Assembly (NCBI GenBank): GCA_002633005.1
Contig: NMRA01000815.1
Span: 18,443-82,442, forward strand
Source: Phoronis australis
Taxonomy: Eukaryota > Phoronida > Phoronidae
Length of the DNA stretch: 64,000 nt
Direction of reading: 5' to 3'
The notes beneath the pieces were generated by a model, which worked only from the letters and a program-made list of their open reading frames with translations, made no database searches and was not told the DNA's origin. This document shows, piece by piece, positions 25,801-40,800 of this stretch. The position numbers and the translations under genes were made by a program. Positions within the stretch are counted from its first letter, which is position 1. Every line of letters starts with the position of its first letter.

Positions 25801-28800
25801 CAAGATAAAGTGGCAAAATTTTGCAAGGTAAGTGACGGGATGGATAAGGACTTACATTAAGGTAGTGGACTGATAAAGGTGTACTAGAGATTAATTTGGC
25901 CACAGACCTTCCAGACATACAAAAGCTACTGGATACATGGTAGTGTTGTGTTTTACATGGATTTAGACAAACTTGACTCACAGTCCATGTTTATCAGTTC
26001 TATTGTGAGGTCTTTGTTGTAACTGTTAGTATTGCTGTATTTCATTTAGGGCTGTTCCAGTAAAATCCGTGTGGGAGGGGGGGTACGGCAGTAGAAATAA
26101 AAATTCATGGGTGGTGGTCTTCAGAAAAAAACTCAAATTATGGGTGGTCGTTCCTGTAAGAAGTGATGCATTAAAAATGGGTGGTATTTTTTGATCTGTT
26201 AACGTTGACAGGTTGGTTAATTCAGCCAACACATCTCCAAAAAAGTCAAAACTCAAAAAATATGATTGGCATATATCCCAACTTATCCCAATACAAAAAA
26301 GCCCATATTGCCAGTGAACAGAGTGCAATATGTTCACTAAGCCATTAATCAAGTCATGGGCAACTTGATTTGAGCCAAGGGCTAGTCTGCAGTCCTACTG
26401 AATTGAAAAGTTATGCAACACTAAACTGGTGTTAACACATATAAGAAAATTGATGATTTTTAAATAAAAAGTATGAGGAGTAAGATAAACAAGTTCCAAT
26501 GTTCACTTGACATAGAAGTATAAAAGAGTTTGTGGAGACAGTTTGAGATTCATAGATCCTTATAATTGAAAAAATGTTCGCTGAAATTATAGACACATGG
26601 TGAACAGAGACACCTGGTGGCTGCCAAAAGTGTTGTTCACAGGCTACTTTAATTTTTGACAATATTGGACAAGACAACTAGTTCTTGTCTGTCAATCATC
26701 TAAGTTCTTAACAGGTCCTCCTGGAGGCAATTTGTTTGCAAGTGTTGGATTTTATATTTTAACCTATTAAAAATAATTAAAAAATTATGGGTCATGGGTT
26801 GGAGAAATAAATGAAAATTATGGGCGGTGGGTACGAAATAAAAGTGCCTTCCCCCCCTCCCATACAGATTTTGCTGGAACAGCCCTTATTGCTTGAAAGT
26901 GAGACGTGAGACTTTACAAGAATTGCCAGCCGCAACCTTTGCCAATCGTGAATGCTGATCTAAATTGATTCTTTTTTGTCTGAGCACACCTGTTGTTACA
27001 TCAGTAATGAGATCATAGGCAACTTTTTGTGGTGTGGTAGATATTAAGTGACCTGTGTACCACAGTGTGGGTGATGCTGGACAAAGACTGCTGGGAACAC
27101 TCAGCTCTGGGTCTGATTGATACATGTATTCAACAATAGTTCCCTGTCTGGAGTTGAAGCCAAACGATTTTTGTATGTGTTATCGTGATGCGTGTTTGGC
27201 AGCCTGTTTGATGCGTAGGAGGTGTGTGACATGGATACGGTGAATATTAGGAAGTTTGTGTAAAGCTATTCTTCTTACAACACCGCCATGTGTTCAGTCA
27301 ACTGAGTAGACCTGTCCAGTAAGTTGTGTAAATTGTAACCCGAGTGAGATATATTTAGATACCGTGTATTTTTCACCTTTATCTCAAATGTAAGCTTTGG
27401 CGTAGTTTCGGAAATGGGGGGCCTTTAAACGGAAAATGTGCAAGCGAAATGTTATTGGAATGAGGACTGATTTGTGTGATTAGGAGTCTATGAAACTAGT
27501 GGTGCTGTTAAATAAATTGATTTTGTTGAAAAGTGTGCTGTACTAAGCTCTGTATCCATTTGGTGTTGTTTTGACATTTCCTGACACAGTTCTATTTGGA
27601 GTAGCCTGCAAACCCTTCGCTATCGAAGTCATTAAACAAGCTATCTCTTTAAACCCACCACTGTATTTTGTTTCACTTCTCGTCAAATACAGTTACTGTC
27701 TAATTGCTCGGCTTTGCTTGTTTTTCAGACTTAGTGCCTGGGTAACATTGCTGATCAACTTATTGTTCATTGTTGTGTGGACACTGATTGCCATGACAAC
27801 CAAGTATGACAAAAGACATTTGTACACCTTTCCACAGGACTGGTGGAGAGTTCTGCTGTGGGTGAGTACAATCCGAGTTCTGCTGTTCATGTTTATCGCC
27901 CTGTCAAGTGAAATTGGTTTTGTATGGTCAAATTCATAGTTCGTATGGTGCTTAAATGACTTTGCACAATTCGTTTATCGTAAAAGTTTTTGGAAAATTT
28001 GTTTTAATATTACCATTGCCTCATTACAATCTGCCTTGGATTATCATTACATAATAGTGTCATATAACACTTTGTATACTGCAACTGAATCACAACTTAA
28101 TTTTTGTCAAGCTCTATTCGATGTCCTTGATCTGGAAGTCAGAGTCACCATTTTCTATCCCTGTACAGTCGAGCTCTCTGATGTTGTTATTGTAATTGCA
28201 ACGCCTACTACTTGATTCTGTTTTGGTTTAAAGATTGTTATTCTCATGTGAGATATTTTTTATCGCTTCTTTTGTAGATATTTGCTGTTGGTATCTGGAT
28301 TTATCAAATAGTTGAAGAAGTCCTCGACATAATACGGTCTAACAAAAAGTTTAAGGTTTGTTTCTTCTTCGCGTTCTATAGACATACCTCTTAAATGATT
28401 GTATTTCATCAGCTGTTCCCATCATCTCCTGTGTCACAGCCAGACTGAAGTTTCTGGTTGTGGGTTACAATCACAGTCTCTATTCTGTTTGGGATCAAAG
28501 AATTTTTAATTCCTTGAGTGAAATTGTACGATTTTAGCTCATGAGGATGAACTGTGGTCTAAAAATAAAATTTTGTGTCAATAATATCACATAACCGGTC
28601 ATATTCTGATATCGCTGAATTTTTAGGGGCCAATAATGCACTGTTCCAAATCTCTTATTGGTTGGACTATTATATACTCAAGCCAGGTCAACCTATTGTG
28701 TGGCAACTCATTACTAAATGCGTATAGTGACTTACAGTCCTTCATCTCTGCTGGGGATTGACTGGGTCTTCATGGTAATTGTAATATAAATTTTCCCATT

Positions 28801-31800
28801 TCTACAATCAATGTGCAGTGAATAAGTCCAGTGACTTGTTTTTAAGATTAACGTAACTATTTTACACAGCATTGGAGGAAATGGCGTTTGTCGGAAATTG
28901 ATCGAGATATGAAGTTCACGCATCCACGCTGGCCGGAAGAAGAAGAGTTTCTTCAGTGTGAAAAGAAAGAAGTGGACAAGGGCAAGCCGCAGTACTTCAG
29001 TGATTTTTGGTATGTGCCTGTAAATCCCTATCTGACATTAACAGGCGCTGTGCTCAAGTTGAAAAGTAGCAGTTTTCGTCAAATCGAGTTCTCTAAATTT
29101 ACCTATCCGTGCCTATTAATATCGCTTCCTGAGACTCTAGAAATTTGACTTTGCGTCGACCACATTTTTATGTGTTCAGTTTAACCTATGCTCTTAATTT
29201 TATATTTTTTTTGTTATGCCCCGGATCCTAACCTGAATATAGAATGACGTGTTCACATGATTTATTTGTTCCAGGAACATATTCGACTGGATATGTTATG
29301 CATTACTACTGACAACGATCGTAACACATATTGTTGATGTTGCTCATCACACTGAGTTCTTAGCTCGGCTTCACATCAGGATTCAAGCATTCAACATCAT
29401 CATCTTATGGCTCAGACTCATGAAAAATGCGCGCGCATTTGCTGCGCTAGGTGCGTGTCCTTTCAAGTAGTTTTAGCGCCTGCAGTCTAATCTTTCTGTA
29501 CTCAAAATTAATTTTGGAATTTTTTATTTTAAGTAAAGTTAATGTCTATTACTCTGTGTTTGAGTATGCTGTTGTTTACATGGATGTCTCTAATCTTGGT
29601 TTTCATTTGATGACACCAACGTTAATGGTTTCAGCTCAAGTTTGAACTGAAAATTTCAAGGTTTTACTTCTTGAGTTTATAGCTCAAATTTAGTAACCAA
29701 GTGTGAATTTAGATGCAGAGACACTCATTGGCATAAACTATAACATACCTGACATGCAGACAAACATTGACACTTGTCTTGAGTTTGCTTAACGTAGATT
29801 ATGGAAAATGAGAACCAGTTTTCTCCATTAAATAACGGGCACCAAACTGGTTCTCAAAATACGGGAACGCTATATCAGACTATTCCCTGTCAAATAAATA
29901 TCTAAAATATTGCTCACTGTGGAATAATGATACTGATTCTTTGGCTTGAGTCACTGATTACATAGTATCTACTACATGAGGGAATATGACTTGTATAACT
30001 TGAAGTAGGGCACTGTCGTTTTGGGCCACTAAATTTGTTGGCTTATTGTGTTAGTGAAGACAGCCCGCGCTGTGATATGCTTATTTGCCTGTCACTCCCA
30101 CACCTTGATCTGATGCACATCACAGACTTTGTATCTTCTGAACATCGGATGAGTACAGGTGATCCACACTTGCTGTTGTCTTCACCTCGGTCAGATGTCT
30201 GCAGCTTCGTGTAGCTAATGAAGCCACCTAGTGGCAGAATTATGACTTTCCTGACTTTCTCACGTCGATGCCAATACTCATAGCAGGGAGTCCAGTGATA
30301 CAATAGCATGAGGTTATTATACACTGACATTTCCAACTTTTACTTCACAGGTCCATTCATTGTAATGCTGGGTCACATGTTGGGTGATGTGGTCAAGTTT
30401 GTGTACTTGTATATGGAGTTCTTTATTCCCTTTAGTAAGTATCTCTCTGTTTTCTCTTTGAGTGACTGCGTTTTATTCAAGTTAATGTTTTATTTAACAA
30501 AATTGTTCCGACTACATCATTGAAAATTTAATATGAAAGTTTGCAACAAAATAAAACGACATTTTTTGCATGTGCATGCACTCACGTGTATGCCATGATT
30601 TTTCTATTGATTACCACTCCATTACTTAAAATGAAAACAAGCTCATTATGCTGGTATTTCTCTGCTTCGCCACCTCTCACTGCTTGACACCTCTCACTGC
30701 TTGACACCTCTCACTGCTTGACACATCGTAGACAAAATGATTCCATGCGGTATAAGTCATTGTTAGTGTTTGCATCTGTCACACAAATATTGGAAACTTG
30801 ATAAGTTCGTAACACCTGTGGAAATTTTGTGGATTTCTTTCGACAAAGTCTTTATCGTTCATTTGTTTTGTTTTTTTGTTTCACTCCTATAACAAAGTCC
30901 TGGACATGAAGCAAAATGGAGATACTTCAAAGCTCCTGTGAACTATTCAAAGGCATCTTTTTTGATTTTTTCTTCACTGCGACTGTAATTCATACTTTTT
31001 GGCAACAGTTGAAAGTTTGATATGAATCTGACCAGCCATTTCTGGGAGATATGATGTTCCAGAGATAGCCTAGTTTGGACATTTTTCTAGGGTCTTGCAT
31101 AATTTCGACCAGTATTGCTTAGCCCCGGCCCTCAAACTTTCTTTAATCTGTAAAACGTTACTGATAGAAATAAAAAATAATAATTAAAAAACAGAAACCA
31201 ACTCAGTGAATGCATCACATTGATGCAACACGCATGATGTTGAAAGTCTCTTTACACATCTGTTGGGTAGGTTGTTTTAATAAACAGTCACAAGGATTGC
31301 AATTTCCTCAAAGAATTGTCCAGTACATTTCTGTTGATATGATAAAGTAAGATTGTTCAAATATGATATTTTAACAGGTTGTGCCTTCTGGATGATATTT
31401 GGTGGCCCGCGGTATTCTCAACAAGACATCGCCAATGGGATTACCAATACCACACAAACAGTAATGGTGTCTGGTCTTCAGAACTTTGAAACTGCCTTCA
31501 CTATGTTCAGACTCACACTTGTGGACGAGTATGACTTCGACGTATGTATAGTCTGCATCAACGCTATGGAATTAACTGGAACTAATTCGATTCACAATTT
31601 ATTTCAAGCGGCATCCATGACAACAGTGTCATACCCAACGTGTTGAAATATGTTAACTTTTTAACTTAAGTTTCCAGTCTCAATATGCTGTAATCCATAG
31701 TATACTTTTTTGGCAATAGTCAATTGCTGGACCCTGCATTTTTAGAACCAGTTTTCTCCACCTAATAACTGGCATCAAACTGGTTCTCAAAATCCGGGCC

Positions 31801-34800
31801 CCTGTATTAAGTGACTATTGCCCTCTTTTGCTTGGAAATTCTTCTATTTGTCGGTTGCAGTGGAATGTGCTTGCAAGTAACAGGATAATTTAAGAAAATA
31901 TTTTCAATAGAAGGTGGCTGAAACATGTGTAGGAAGCGGGTGATATTGGTAGGAACTGAAGATAAGCGTCTGTTATGGTTGTGTACCATTACCCTGTACT
32001 ATTATGGTTGTATACCATTACCCTGTACTAGTATGGTTGTATACCATTACCCTGTACTAGTATGGTTGTGTACCATTCCCCTGAACTAGCTGTTAAAACA
32101 GAAATTTCCAACATCAATATTTGATCTAGTTTCATCTTCGATTAAACTTGACAAACAAGCCTAATTGTGTTGCTGTGATAGTAAGCGAGTCAGAGCTTAC
32201 ACTCACACAAAGGTATCAGCACGTGATAGTTGAGTCTAATTTTTCTGAAAGTCAACTGTTTTTTGGTGATAGCATTTCACACAAAATGCATGTTATCCAC
32301 AACATTTGCTGAATATAGTTTGAAAGTAGTATTTTTTAATAGCGATTAGCGTCAGGCTCGCTGTACAACATAATTGCTGGATTACGTGAGGTTATAAGAT
32401 GAACACAGGCAATGAGAGAGTTGGATTGTGTAAACATTAGTTTGCCAACTTTCTCCCTTTGCTCTCACTGTCAAACTGATAATGACACGGCTGTATCCCT
32501 CGGGATACTCATCCCACAGTGCGTGTACGTAACAATAATGTGCTCAAGTATATTACGCGGACAACTGTAATCCTATTTTGCTCTTAACAACCCTAGATAT
32601 AAGCCCGAGTCTGAACCATAAATCGTGTTTTTTTACTCAAAATCTCAAGTGTTTGCTAGAGTTTGTGTAATGAGTCTAAGGTGTCACTGACTACAAATTT
32701 GGCTTCACGGTGTTTTGTGGAATGCATAATACACTCAACCACAGAGCAAATGATTATCTTGAATTTGTGAAACAGGAGAACGGAAAATAACAAAACGTAT
32801 TTTTGAGTTTGATTTTGGATATTAAAAAGATTAGACCTGTGTCCCTGATCAATAGATGCAATTCGTGTATTTGCAGATATCGACTTTTACAGGAATAAAA
32901 ATTGATTGCAAATAACTTGTGAGTGCTCTGTCTAATAATTGGACTTGGACATGCTCTAGAACATAAGAGAATAGAAGTCATTGAGTAGTTTTTATGTGAA
33001 AATTATGATATTATTTTAATTGTAACTACTAAAAATGTATGTCTGTAGCCACAATTTTTAAAAAAAATGGAGTCGTGTGTGTACAAACAGGATTATTCTT
33101 GCGATCATCAATGGTTCAAAAATATGTTATAATTGGCTTGAAATTAATTTTGAAGTAAGCAGCTAATTTTAAAGAAGCACAACTCTCGTTAATGATTATA
33201 TCCTGTGAATTTTGCATCTTAGGTACACAACAGTAACTAACTGTTACTTTCTGATGGAAGTCTCTTAATGCGTTGATTATTTCTTAGATCGCTTGTTTTT
33301 CTAAAACTTTTGAGCCCGAAACCTTCCGTTCCCAAATATTCTATATGTTTTATTTCAACACTCATTCAGATTTCTTGTTCACAGAATATGCTGCTCGTAG
33401 ATGATGTAATGACCTACTTACTGCTGATTGGTTGGTTTGGTTTGTCATCCATTCTCTGCCTGAACCTGTTCATTGCTTTGCTGTCTGACACCTTCCAACG
33501 GTAAGTTTATCTGGTTTCCAGTTTTCAACATTATGCTGTTGTCTAAAGCCCAGATATAACCATATGCTAACTGCGGTTTCCTGGCGGAATTTTATAGTAT
33601 TATATTTTTGTGTATGTCTTAATATATTGGTAACTGTTGAAAAAACATTATGCTGTTGCTTTAAGGTTACCTAGGACCTTACTAAGTGACCTCAACTCTA
33701 AGTCAAATATCGAAAAAAATTATGATTTGTCAAGCATTAAAAATACAATATTTTCTGAAAGGAGAAATATCGAGGATTCTAGAAATATGCTTCTTACTAC
33801 TGTGTCTTTGTTATTGTCATGTAACCTCGTTTTTTAAGTCAAATTTTCAATTTTGATAGCACGTCATGTGGCACAACCCACTGGTAAAAAGATGTCTATT
33901 AATACATCTCGATACTTTACCTGGAAGAATGATAATACCCACCGTCTGCTTTGTTGTAACTTGTCAACTCTTCAGCCACAACTAAATTGTCCTGTCCAGA
34001 TACTGAGTGGATCGAGTAATATTGCCCATCAAAAAATTCATGCTCGAGGTTCTATCTTTCAGAGTGTATGACAACGCACACGCTAATGCCCTCATGCAGA
34101 AAGCCATCACGATTCTCAGCATTCAAGATGGCCGAACGGAGAAGCAGAAGGAGACTTTCAATCAGTTCATACGTGAAACATGTTCACCAGAGAAACTGTA
34201 TTACGATGACGACTTGACAACATCTGGCGAGGATGACCTGAAGAAGGCTACCATTCAAATACGGGTACATATTTATCTTGGATGTTGAGAACCAGTTTTC
34301 TCCATTGAATAATAGGCATCAAACTGGTTGTCAAAATGCATGATCCTTGTAAGTGACTGTTGCCAAAAGAACTATAAGCTCTAATTTAGACTGGCTACTT
34401 ATCAAAGATTTTAAAACTCATTTCTTATTATTAGTAAATAAATTAAATGACTTCTAGGCTTAGTAAGATTTGACAGCCAAACTGTTCTTGGTTGAGATGA
34501 GGCTGAGTAAGTTGACTGAAACCAGCTGGTCATTATATGTGCTTAGCATGCTCTCGGCAGTAACAAGGTGTGGGCTCTTCTTGACCCCAGAAACCACTTC
34601 CAATTTGACTAGGGAACAAGTTGAGACCAGTTGTATAGTTATGGGGAAATGGATAGTTTTTATAAAAATTGAAATCCTTGAAGACAGACTTAAAGAATTA
34701 AAAACTTTATTCTTAGTTCTGAATGCTTAGTTATCAGTGGTGAAAATTAAGACTTTGAGACCTCTATGAAATGTTCGATGATTACATTTTAATTGACTAT

Positions 34801-37800
34801 TATGAAATTATCTTTAAGCTCCCGGATATCTCAAACCTTTTTAATGATTATATTTTAATAGTTTCATGTGCTGTGCCATCAGTTTAGTAGCACTTATACG
34901 TCATTTCTAAAATTTATTAGTTGATTTACACCAACCTCTACCCTATATAATTACGTTGGTGCGACGTTTCAAAATGCCACACCAATGTAGCTGAGCTAGA
35001 GGTTGAGACTGATAGATTTTAGAAATGACCTTACCACATCACCACCTGGAAGCGGTTTTATGAAGACATTAATAGCGCTACTCAATAACTTTTCTGGATT
35101 GAATGGAAATCTCATTTGAATTGATTTCTAGGATGACATTGAAGAACTGAAAGACTGGTGGAAGGATGAGTTTCATGACAATGACTCGGGTTCTTTGGTA
35201 AGTTGGGGTTAGTTTGTATTCATTAACTCAATGTCTAATCTGGCTGTTCTTTAAGTGGTGTCCAGGACAAGCTTGTCAACAAATTCATGAAATTCATTTA
35301 CATCCACTAACCACTGACTGACTAATGGGAAACACCCTGTTTATGAGACTACGCGTTGAGGGTAAGGGGGAAATGATTCATAGCAATAAGGTCTGCATTT
35401 TTAATGTTTTTAAACAGTGATTCAGAAATGATTTTTCAAGTTACAATTCATGTTTACGGGAACACTTTCTTCTTAAATGTGACAATGATGATCGTAACTA
35501 AGAAAGATTGAATTTGTTTAACAAATTGGTCTCCAGGTTATGAAAGGCATTGGTTGCCAGCATCAAAAGGATTTAAGATGTCAGCTATCATGGACATGAA
35601 GTGGCCCAGCTTAGTGAGGTTGGGTTTCCCTTTCAGAATTGACGGCTTTTTGTTACTCCATTTTGCTTTCCATTTACGTCTTTAAATCATTTTGTTTCAA
35701 AATTTGTGTACAAGTTGGTGACCAAGAAGGAAATTCACATTGAACAGCAGACGAACAGAAAGTTGGAGGTGACTGTATGCCATCCTCTGAGTGTCTGACT
35801 TTTATCATGACAGCGTTTTACCGACGTAGGGGGTTCTGAGCGTGTGATAACATCTAACTGTTCTTTGTTAACTGCCAAGCACACTCTTTTGTCTGTCATG
35901 ACAACAAGCAGGCCAATTATCTACCAGGCTTATTACTGACCACGTGTGAACACAGTCAAACTCAGAGTGAATTGGTGTATTCGGAAAGAATATATTGTCG
36001 TAACTTCGGTTGCAGTTGGGCGATTTTGGCGATTCAAAAATTAAACATGATCACCATTTGATGAAGATTTCCGAAATGCTATTGGTTTATGTTCAAATAT
36101 GTTATAACTTACTTAACTTTTATTTTTAACAGCACAGCCCTGTCAGGGTAGATACGATCTTATTGGAGATTAGAGCAATTATTGAACAAAAGACAGCTGG
36201 CCCTCCAACCATAAATGCCAGACTGGAGTTAGTCAGTCATGTAATATATTGGCTACAAGGGTAAACTTCCCAACTTGTTGTTGGGCTATAGAATCAAACA
36301 AGTTGGGACCAACGGGAAAACGCCATAATGTTCCAATAATGCCCAGCAAAATTAAAATTCATAACAACTGTAGTGTAAAGCATGAGGTCCTGGCGCTAGG
36401 GCTGTGAAGATCAGCTTAAATGAAGTCAGTACGTGCAGTGTTGTATAGACAATAGTTAGATGTTATTATGGTTCTGTTTGTTAAGAGGAAAACTGCCAAC
36501 AGTTACGTCATGTCTTTCAAGAAGAGGGGTCCTGTGAGTACGGACAGATCACTAACTCTTTGTGCTTGATTGTGCATGGTTTGGTTGACTAAAAGTTTAG
36601 TTGCTGCATTTATATTTGTTAATGCCTGGCGTGTTCTTGAAGTGTGTGCAAATGACTGAGTAATATAAACAGCACAGTATTTTTTAATTTTACAAAATAT
36701 ATAGAATTGTCCATTGTCGTAGTATTGTTATGTGCTAATAGGGAGTCTGTTTCATGAAAAGTAACTTAAGACGCAATTCAGAAATTTAGTATTCCGCTCC
36801 TCACAACTATTTCTGAACAATGATTAAATCTCACCGGAGCAAAATCTCACCTGAGCAAAAGTCCAAAGTCTCTGAAAATATGCACAGCACATAACTGTTA
36901 GTTTGTGAGATACCTTTTTATAAATCATTTGGATATTGTGATAAGCTCAATATTGCTCAGCTAATTAATCTAATTGTTAAGGGGGAGTGCAAGACTAAAT
37001 TTCTGTCTTACATCTCTTTGGTGAAACAACCCCTTCTCCTGTTTTTTTTTGTCAGTTGCTGGACAAGATTGGTCAGTTCATGCCGTGTTGTTTTGCATGC
37101 AGGCGATCTCATTTCCTGTCACGTGTTGCCGCCATACTTCTCACTTCAGTTCTCTGGTCACTTCAGTTTTCTTAAAGCCTTAGTTGTTTTTTATGGTTTG
37201 GGATAGCTGGGAATTTTTTGTTTGTATGGGAAATATTAAAAATATGGACATGGTTAGAAATGGCACAAGCCCAAACTGTTGACTCAGTCTTAGCCAGTCA
37301 GTGGATGAATGGCTCATTGTAGTTACTGTGGGTATACATTTTGTGTGTGTGGTATTGAGTTGTGTCATGTTGCTATTATATTAGAAAGTGGTGAGGAGCT
37401 TTTTTGTGAACAATTATTACTGGTGCCACTGTGTTTTGAAGGTCACCTTGAATGGGACTATGGAATTATGTGTGTTGAGGTTGTTGTGAACCCTGGAATT
37501 ATTTGAGCATGAATGGAAATTTGAAAAGTTTGGATTGAGGCGAAGGGGGTAGAGGGGGAGGCGGAGAGAATGAATCGTGTAGGGCTGATATTTTTGAAAT
37601 ACATTGGCATGCTTTTGGACCAATCCACTTACAATCATATTATAGGTATCACTATTTTCAGTTTATAGCATTCTGCTGATTGAATAGCACAGACTTCACT
37701 GAATGCTTGTTTAACTATTAGTATTCTGCGTAATGACCACCCAATACCATGTCATTCATAATATGATGATTGAATAAGCAGACTTCATTGAATGCTTGTT

Positions 37801-40800
37801 TCACTACCAGTATTTTGCCTAATAAACACCCATGTCCCTCATTATTGCCGTGTATCAGTTGATTGACTAACAATTAGTGCTGCAAACATTTAAGTCGTGT
37901 CTGCACGCCAACAGATGGCGTGCAGGCATGACTTAAATGTTTGCAACATATTTTCCAAGCCATAGTGAGATTGACTTATTCATAAATACTAAGTGCTCTT
38001 TTTCTTGGATGCAAAGTATGTTTAGTATCATGTAGAAATAGAGGATTTTTGCAGCTGTTGAAGTGTTTTAAGACTTTAGACACTCATGCTGTCACAAAAC
38101 TTCTATACAAGCTGATCTGAAGGCCATTGTCTGTATGCATTTCATGAAATATTTAATGTTCTCTTGACACGTGACGGAGTTGCACACAACCGCTCGAATT
38201 TTCCTTGTCTCTCTAACATGGCTAAAAATCAATCACAGAATGATATTTCTTCTAGTTTCAATGTTTACTATGTTTTCAAAATCGGCCGAGATCAATGTTT
38301 TCTACATAGCCAAGTTTATTTGATTATGTCACGTTCTTTGTTTTACTCAATAAAAAATAAGAGCTCATTTTCTGCATTTAGGTGAAATCTCATTTTTTCG
38401 CTATTTTGAATCTAGTAAGGCATAAGCCAGAGCAAATTTTTTTCACAATTCAGGGTGTATGCATTACCCAGCTCAACAAACTCAAAGAGGATGAAGGAAT
38501 TCAAGGCCAACTGCTGAAATGAAATAGGGCTCAGTGCTCCTCATCATTAAAACTGCCCGTGGAAAACCCTGATCATACTAATATACAGTCAACTATTGCC
38601 AATGGCCTTGGAGATGAATGATGTACTGTTCTTTCCCTCAGGATGGTGACTTTATAGGAGGGGACGGCAAGGGCTCACGTAGGAAACAAGACGCTGTGTC
38701 CGTGGTTTCTCAGGAGCAGTTTCAACAGGAAATGGAGGCCATACGCGACGAGGTGAACGAGATGAAGAGTAAACAGGAAGAGATGTTCGTCCGGTTCAAG
38801 AAAGACTGTTTTAGCATGAAGGCCCTGCTGTTCCAGATCGCCGCATATCAAGGTGTCCCTGGTATGAAAACATGGTGCTGTGACAGCTGGTTGTCATGGA
38901 GACCACTCAAATAAATTGTTGTTTTTGTTGCAAAATGCAATATTGTTGGCGTATCTACTTTCACCTCTGAAAATGATAATTAGCAAACGTGACAATCTAT
39001 GGCTCATTTAAGAATCGCTGTATGCTCATTTTACCTCTCAGTACTTCTTCTGTTACTATGTGCCAGTAGTCGATCTTAGGCCACTTGGTCCCATGTAAAA
39101 AATCAGAAATTTGATCAAGATACTGGGAATATCCTCATTTTTTAAAAAATCGAATGTGTGACGTCAAAGAATAGTAGCTATCTGTTGGATTAAACTTTGG
39201 TTTTCTGTAATTACAATTAAGTTTTAGTTTTTACAAAATTCATAATATGTTGAGAAATGCATCATTTAATTTGCAGAATTTGCCTAATGATTGAACACTA
39301 AGGTTTTTAGGCTGTTGCATAGGATGTTCGCACATGCACTAGGGAGTTCTCTATTTTGCTGACTGTGAAAAGTTACTCCTCGTTAGGGAGAGTACTGGAA
39401 GTACCTAATTATCTGAATCGTTCCAAAGGACAGAGAAGAGCTCTTCTGTGGTTCCAAAGTTTGACATTAGGGACAGTTTTATAAAGATAATACAAGTCAT
39501 TTCTCCACATCTCCAGTAGTAGGAGCTTTTTTATCTTGACTAATAGTATCTAATTGTGGTACATGACCATACGTTTGATTGAACAGTTTGTTACTATTTT
39601 TACTGAGAAGTTGTTTAAAGTGAACCAACTTTTTGAAACATACCTTAAGTTTATTTTCTCATTCAAATACACACAGTTTTGGAGGTAGTCTGGAATCATG
39701 CAGATATTTTTTAAATTTTATTTCATTATTTTAGGTAATAGGGTGATATCCCCATCTCAACTGCATGGTCAAAACTTTGAAGCTTTGACAATGTTCCATC
39801 TATTTTAATTTGCAGTTTTTCTAAAAAAACGTTCTAAATAGCCTGAACCACTAGCTCCACCTTGTGGCTAGATTCCAACATTGGCTAGTTGTGAACATTA
39901 AGCAGAATATCAGCCAAAAATGTTAATTTGTCCTGAAATTGTCTTGGGTGCGCTGGCGAAACAAACATGTCTTGATTAGAATTCTATTGGCCTATGGTAC
40001 TCCAGTCTACATTGCCTTTTATGCTGCTCCGCTGTAATTTGATTTGATGGTCTGTGATGGGTGACTCTCTTTGTGGAAAACCTTTCACGTTCCATGCTAG
40101 ATCATTCTTTATTGAGACGTTAGTATGTCTATTTATTATTATCCTATATTTGGTAGCAACTTCAATGTAGCAACTGTATGCTTAAACTGTAGAAATGACA
40201 ATTAAGCGTTTATTGTTTATTTTTCTATTGACGGAGATTCTTCGTCAATGTTAAGGAGATTTGGACCTGTCCGAAGTAGCATACTGATTGGTTGTTGTGT
40301 ATTATAGGCATTCCTCAGTCATCTATTGGCTCACAGTCCATGAGTGCAACAGATACACGTTCAGCTATGGAAGACTGGTAAGTCTTCTTTTTAAAGAAAC
40401 CTATACAACATTTTGCTTTCTGAAAAAGGGTGCCCAGACTTCGCTATTTCCCAAGATACTGAAGTGCTGAAAATGACAGAATACATATTAATTGTGTAAC
40501 AAAAATACATTCAGCGATCATTTGGTCAAGTCAAAATCATCAGTTTCTAAGCAAAGTAACACCAAGTTTGTGTTAGGTTATCTAGGCATGGAATCAATCT
40601 TGATCAGTCCGAAGAGCAATATTGGAAACACTAATTACGGAAATTAATGCTCTTAAAGTGCCGCGTGTACGATTTTAAACGGTTGCTCAAATTTCCAGGG
40701 AGAAACTAGAAAAGAAAAGACGAAGAGATTACCGGCTCGCGAAGAAAGCAGAGCTTGAGGCTAGTGAACATAAGACCGTTACGGAAGTAGCGAGTGAACA

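Larger units (their letters stand above)
27729..33500 (+). other. Six-transmembrane ion-transport domain exons
   Basis: Exon 27729-27861 holds S1 (LINLLFIVVWTLIAM). Exon 28278-28355 holds S2 (IFAVGIWIYQIVEEVLDII). Exon 28870-29009 is a highly charged S2-S3 loop (PRWPEEEEF). Exon 29275-29450 holds S3 (FDWICYALLLTTIV) and S4 (FNIIILWLRLMKNAR), the latter with few basic residues, as in TRP channels that are only weakly voltage dependent. Exon 30351-30434 holds S5, finishing in 31378-31541, which also carries the pore loop (NFETAFTMFRLTLVDEYDFD). Exon 33385-33500 holds S6 (LSSILCLNLFIALLSDTFQ). The NLFIALLSDTF ending of S6 is the strongest family signature. Confidence 0.85.

Noticed and set aside
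31974-32089. CRISPR-like array
   Set aside because: Direct tandem 29-bp units with no spacers, in a eukaryotic intron.
37018-37206. Possible exon with a hydrophobic stretch (LLLFFFVSCW) between channel exons 19 and 20
   Set aside because: No acceptor and donor pair preserves the frame; exon 19 already joins exon 20 in phase 0.
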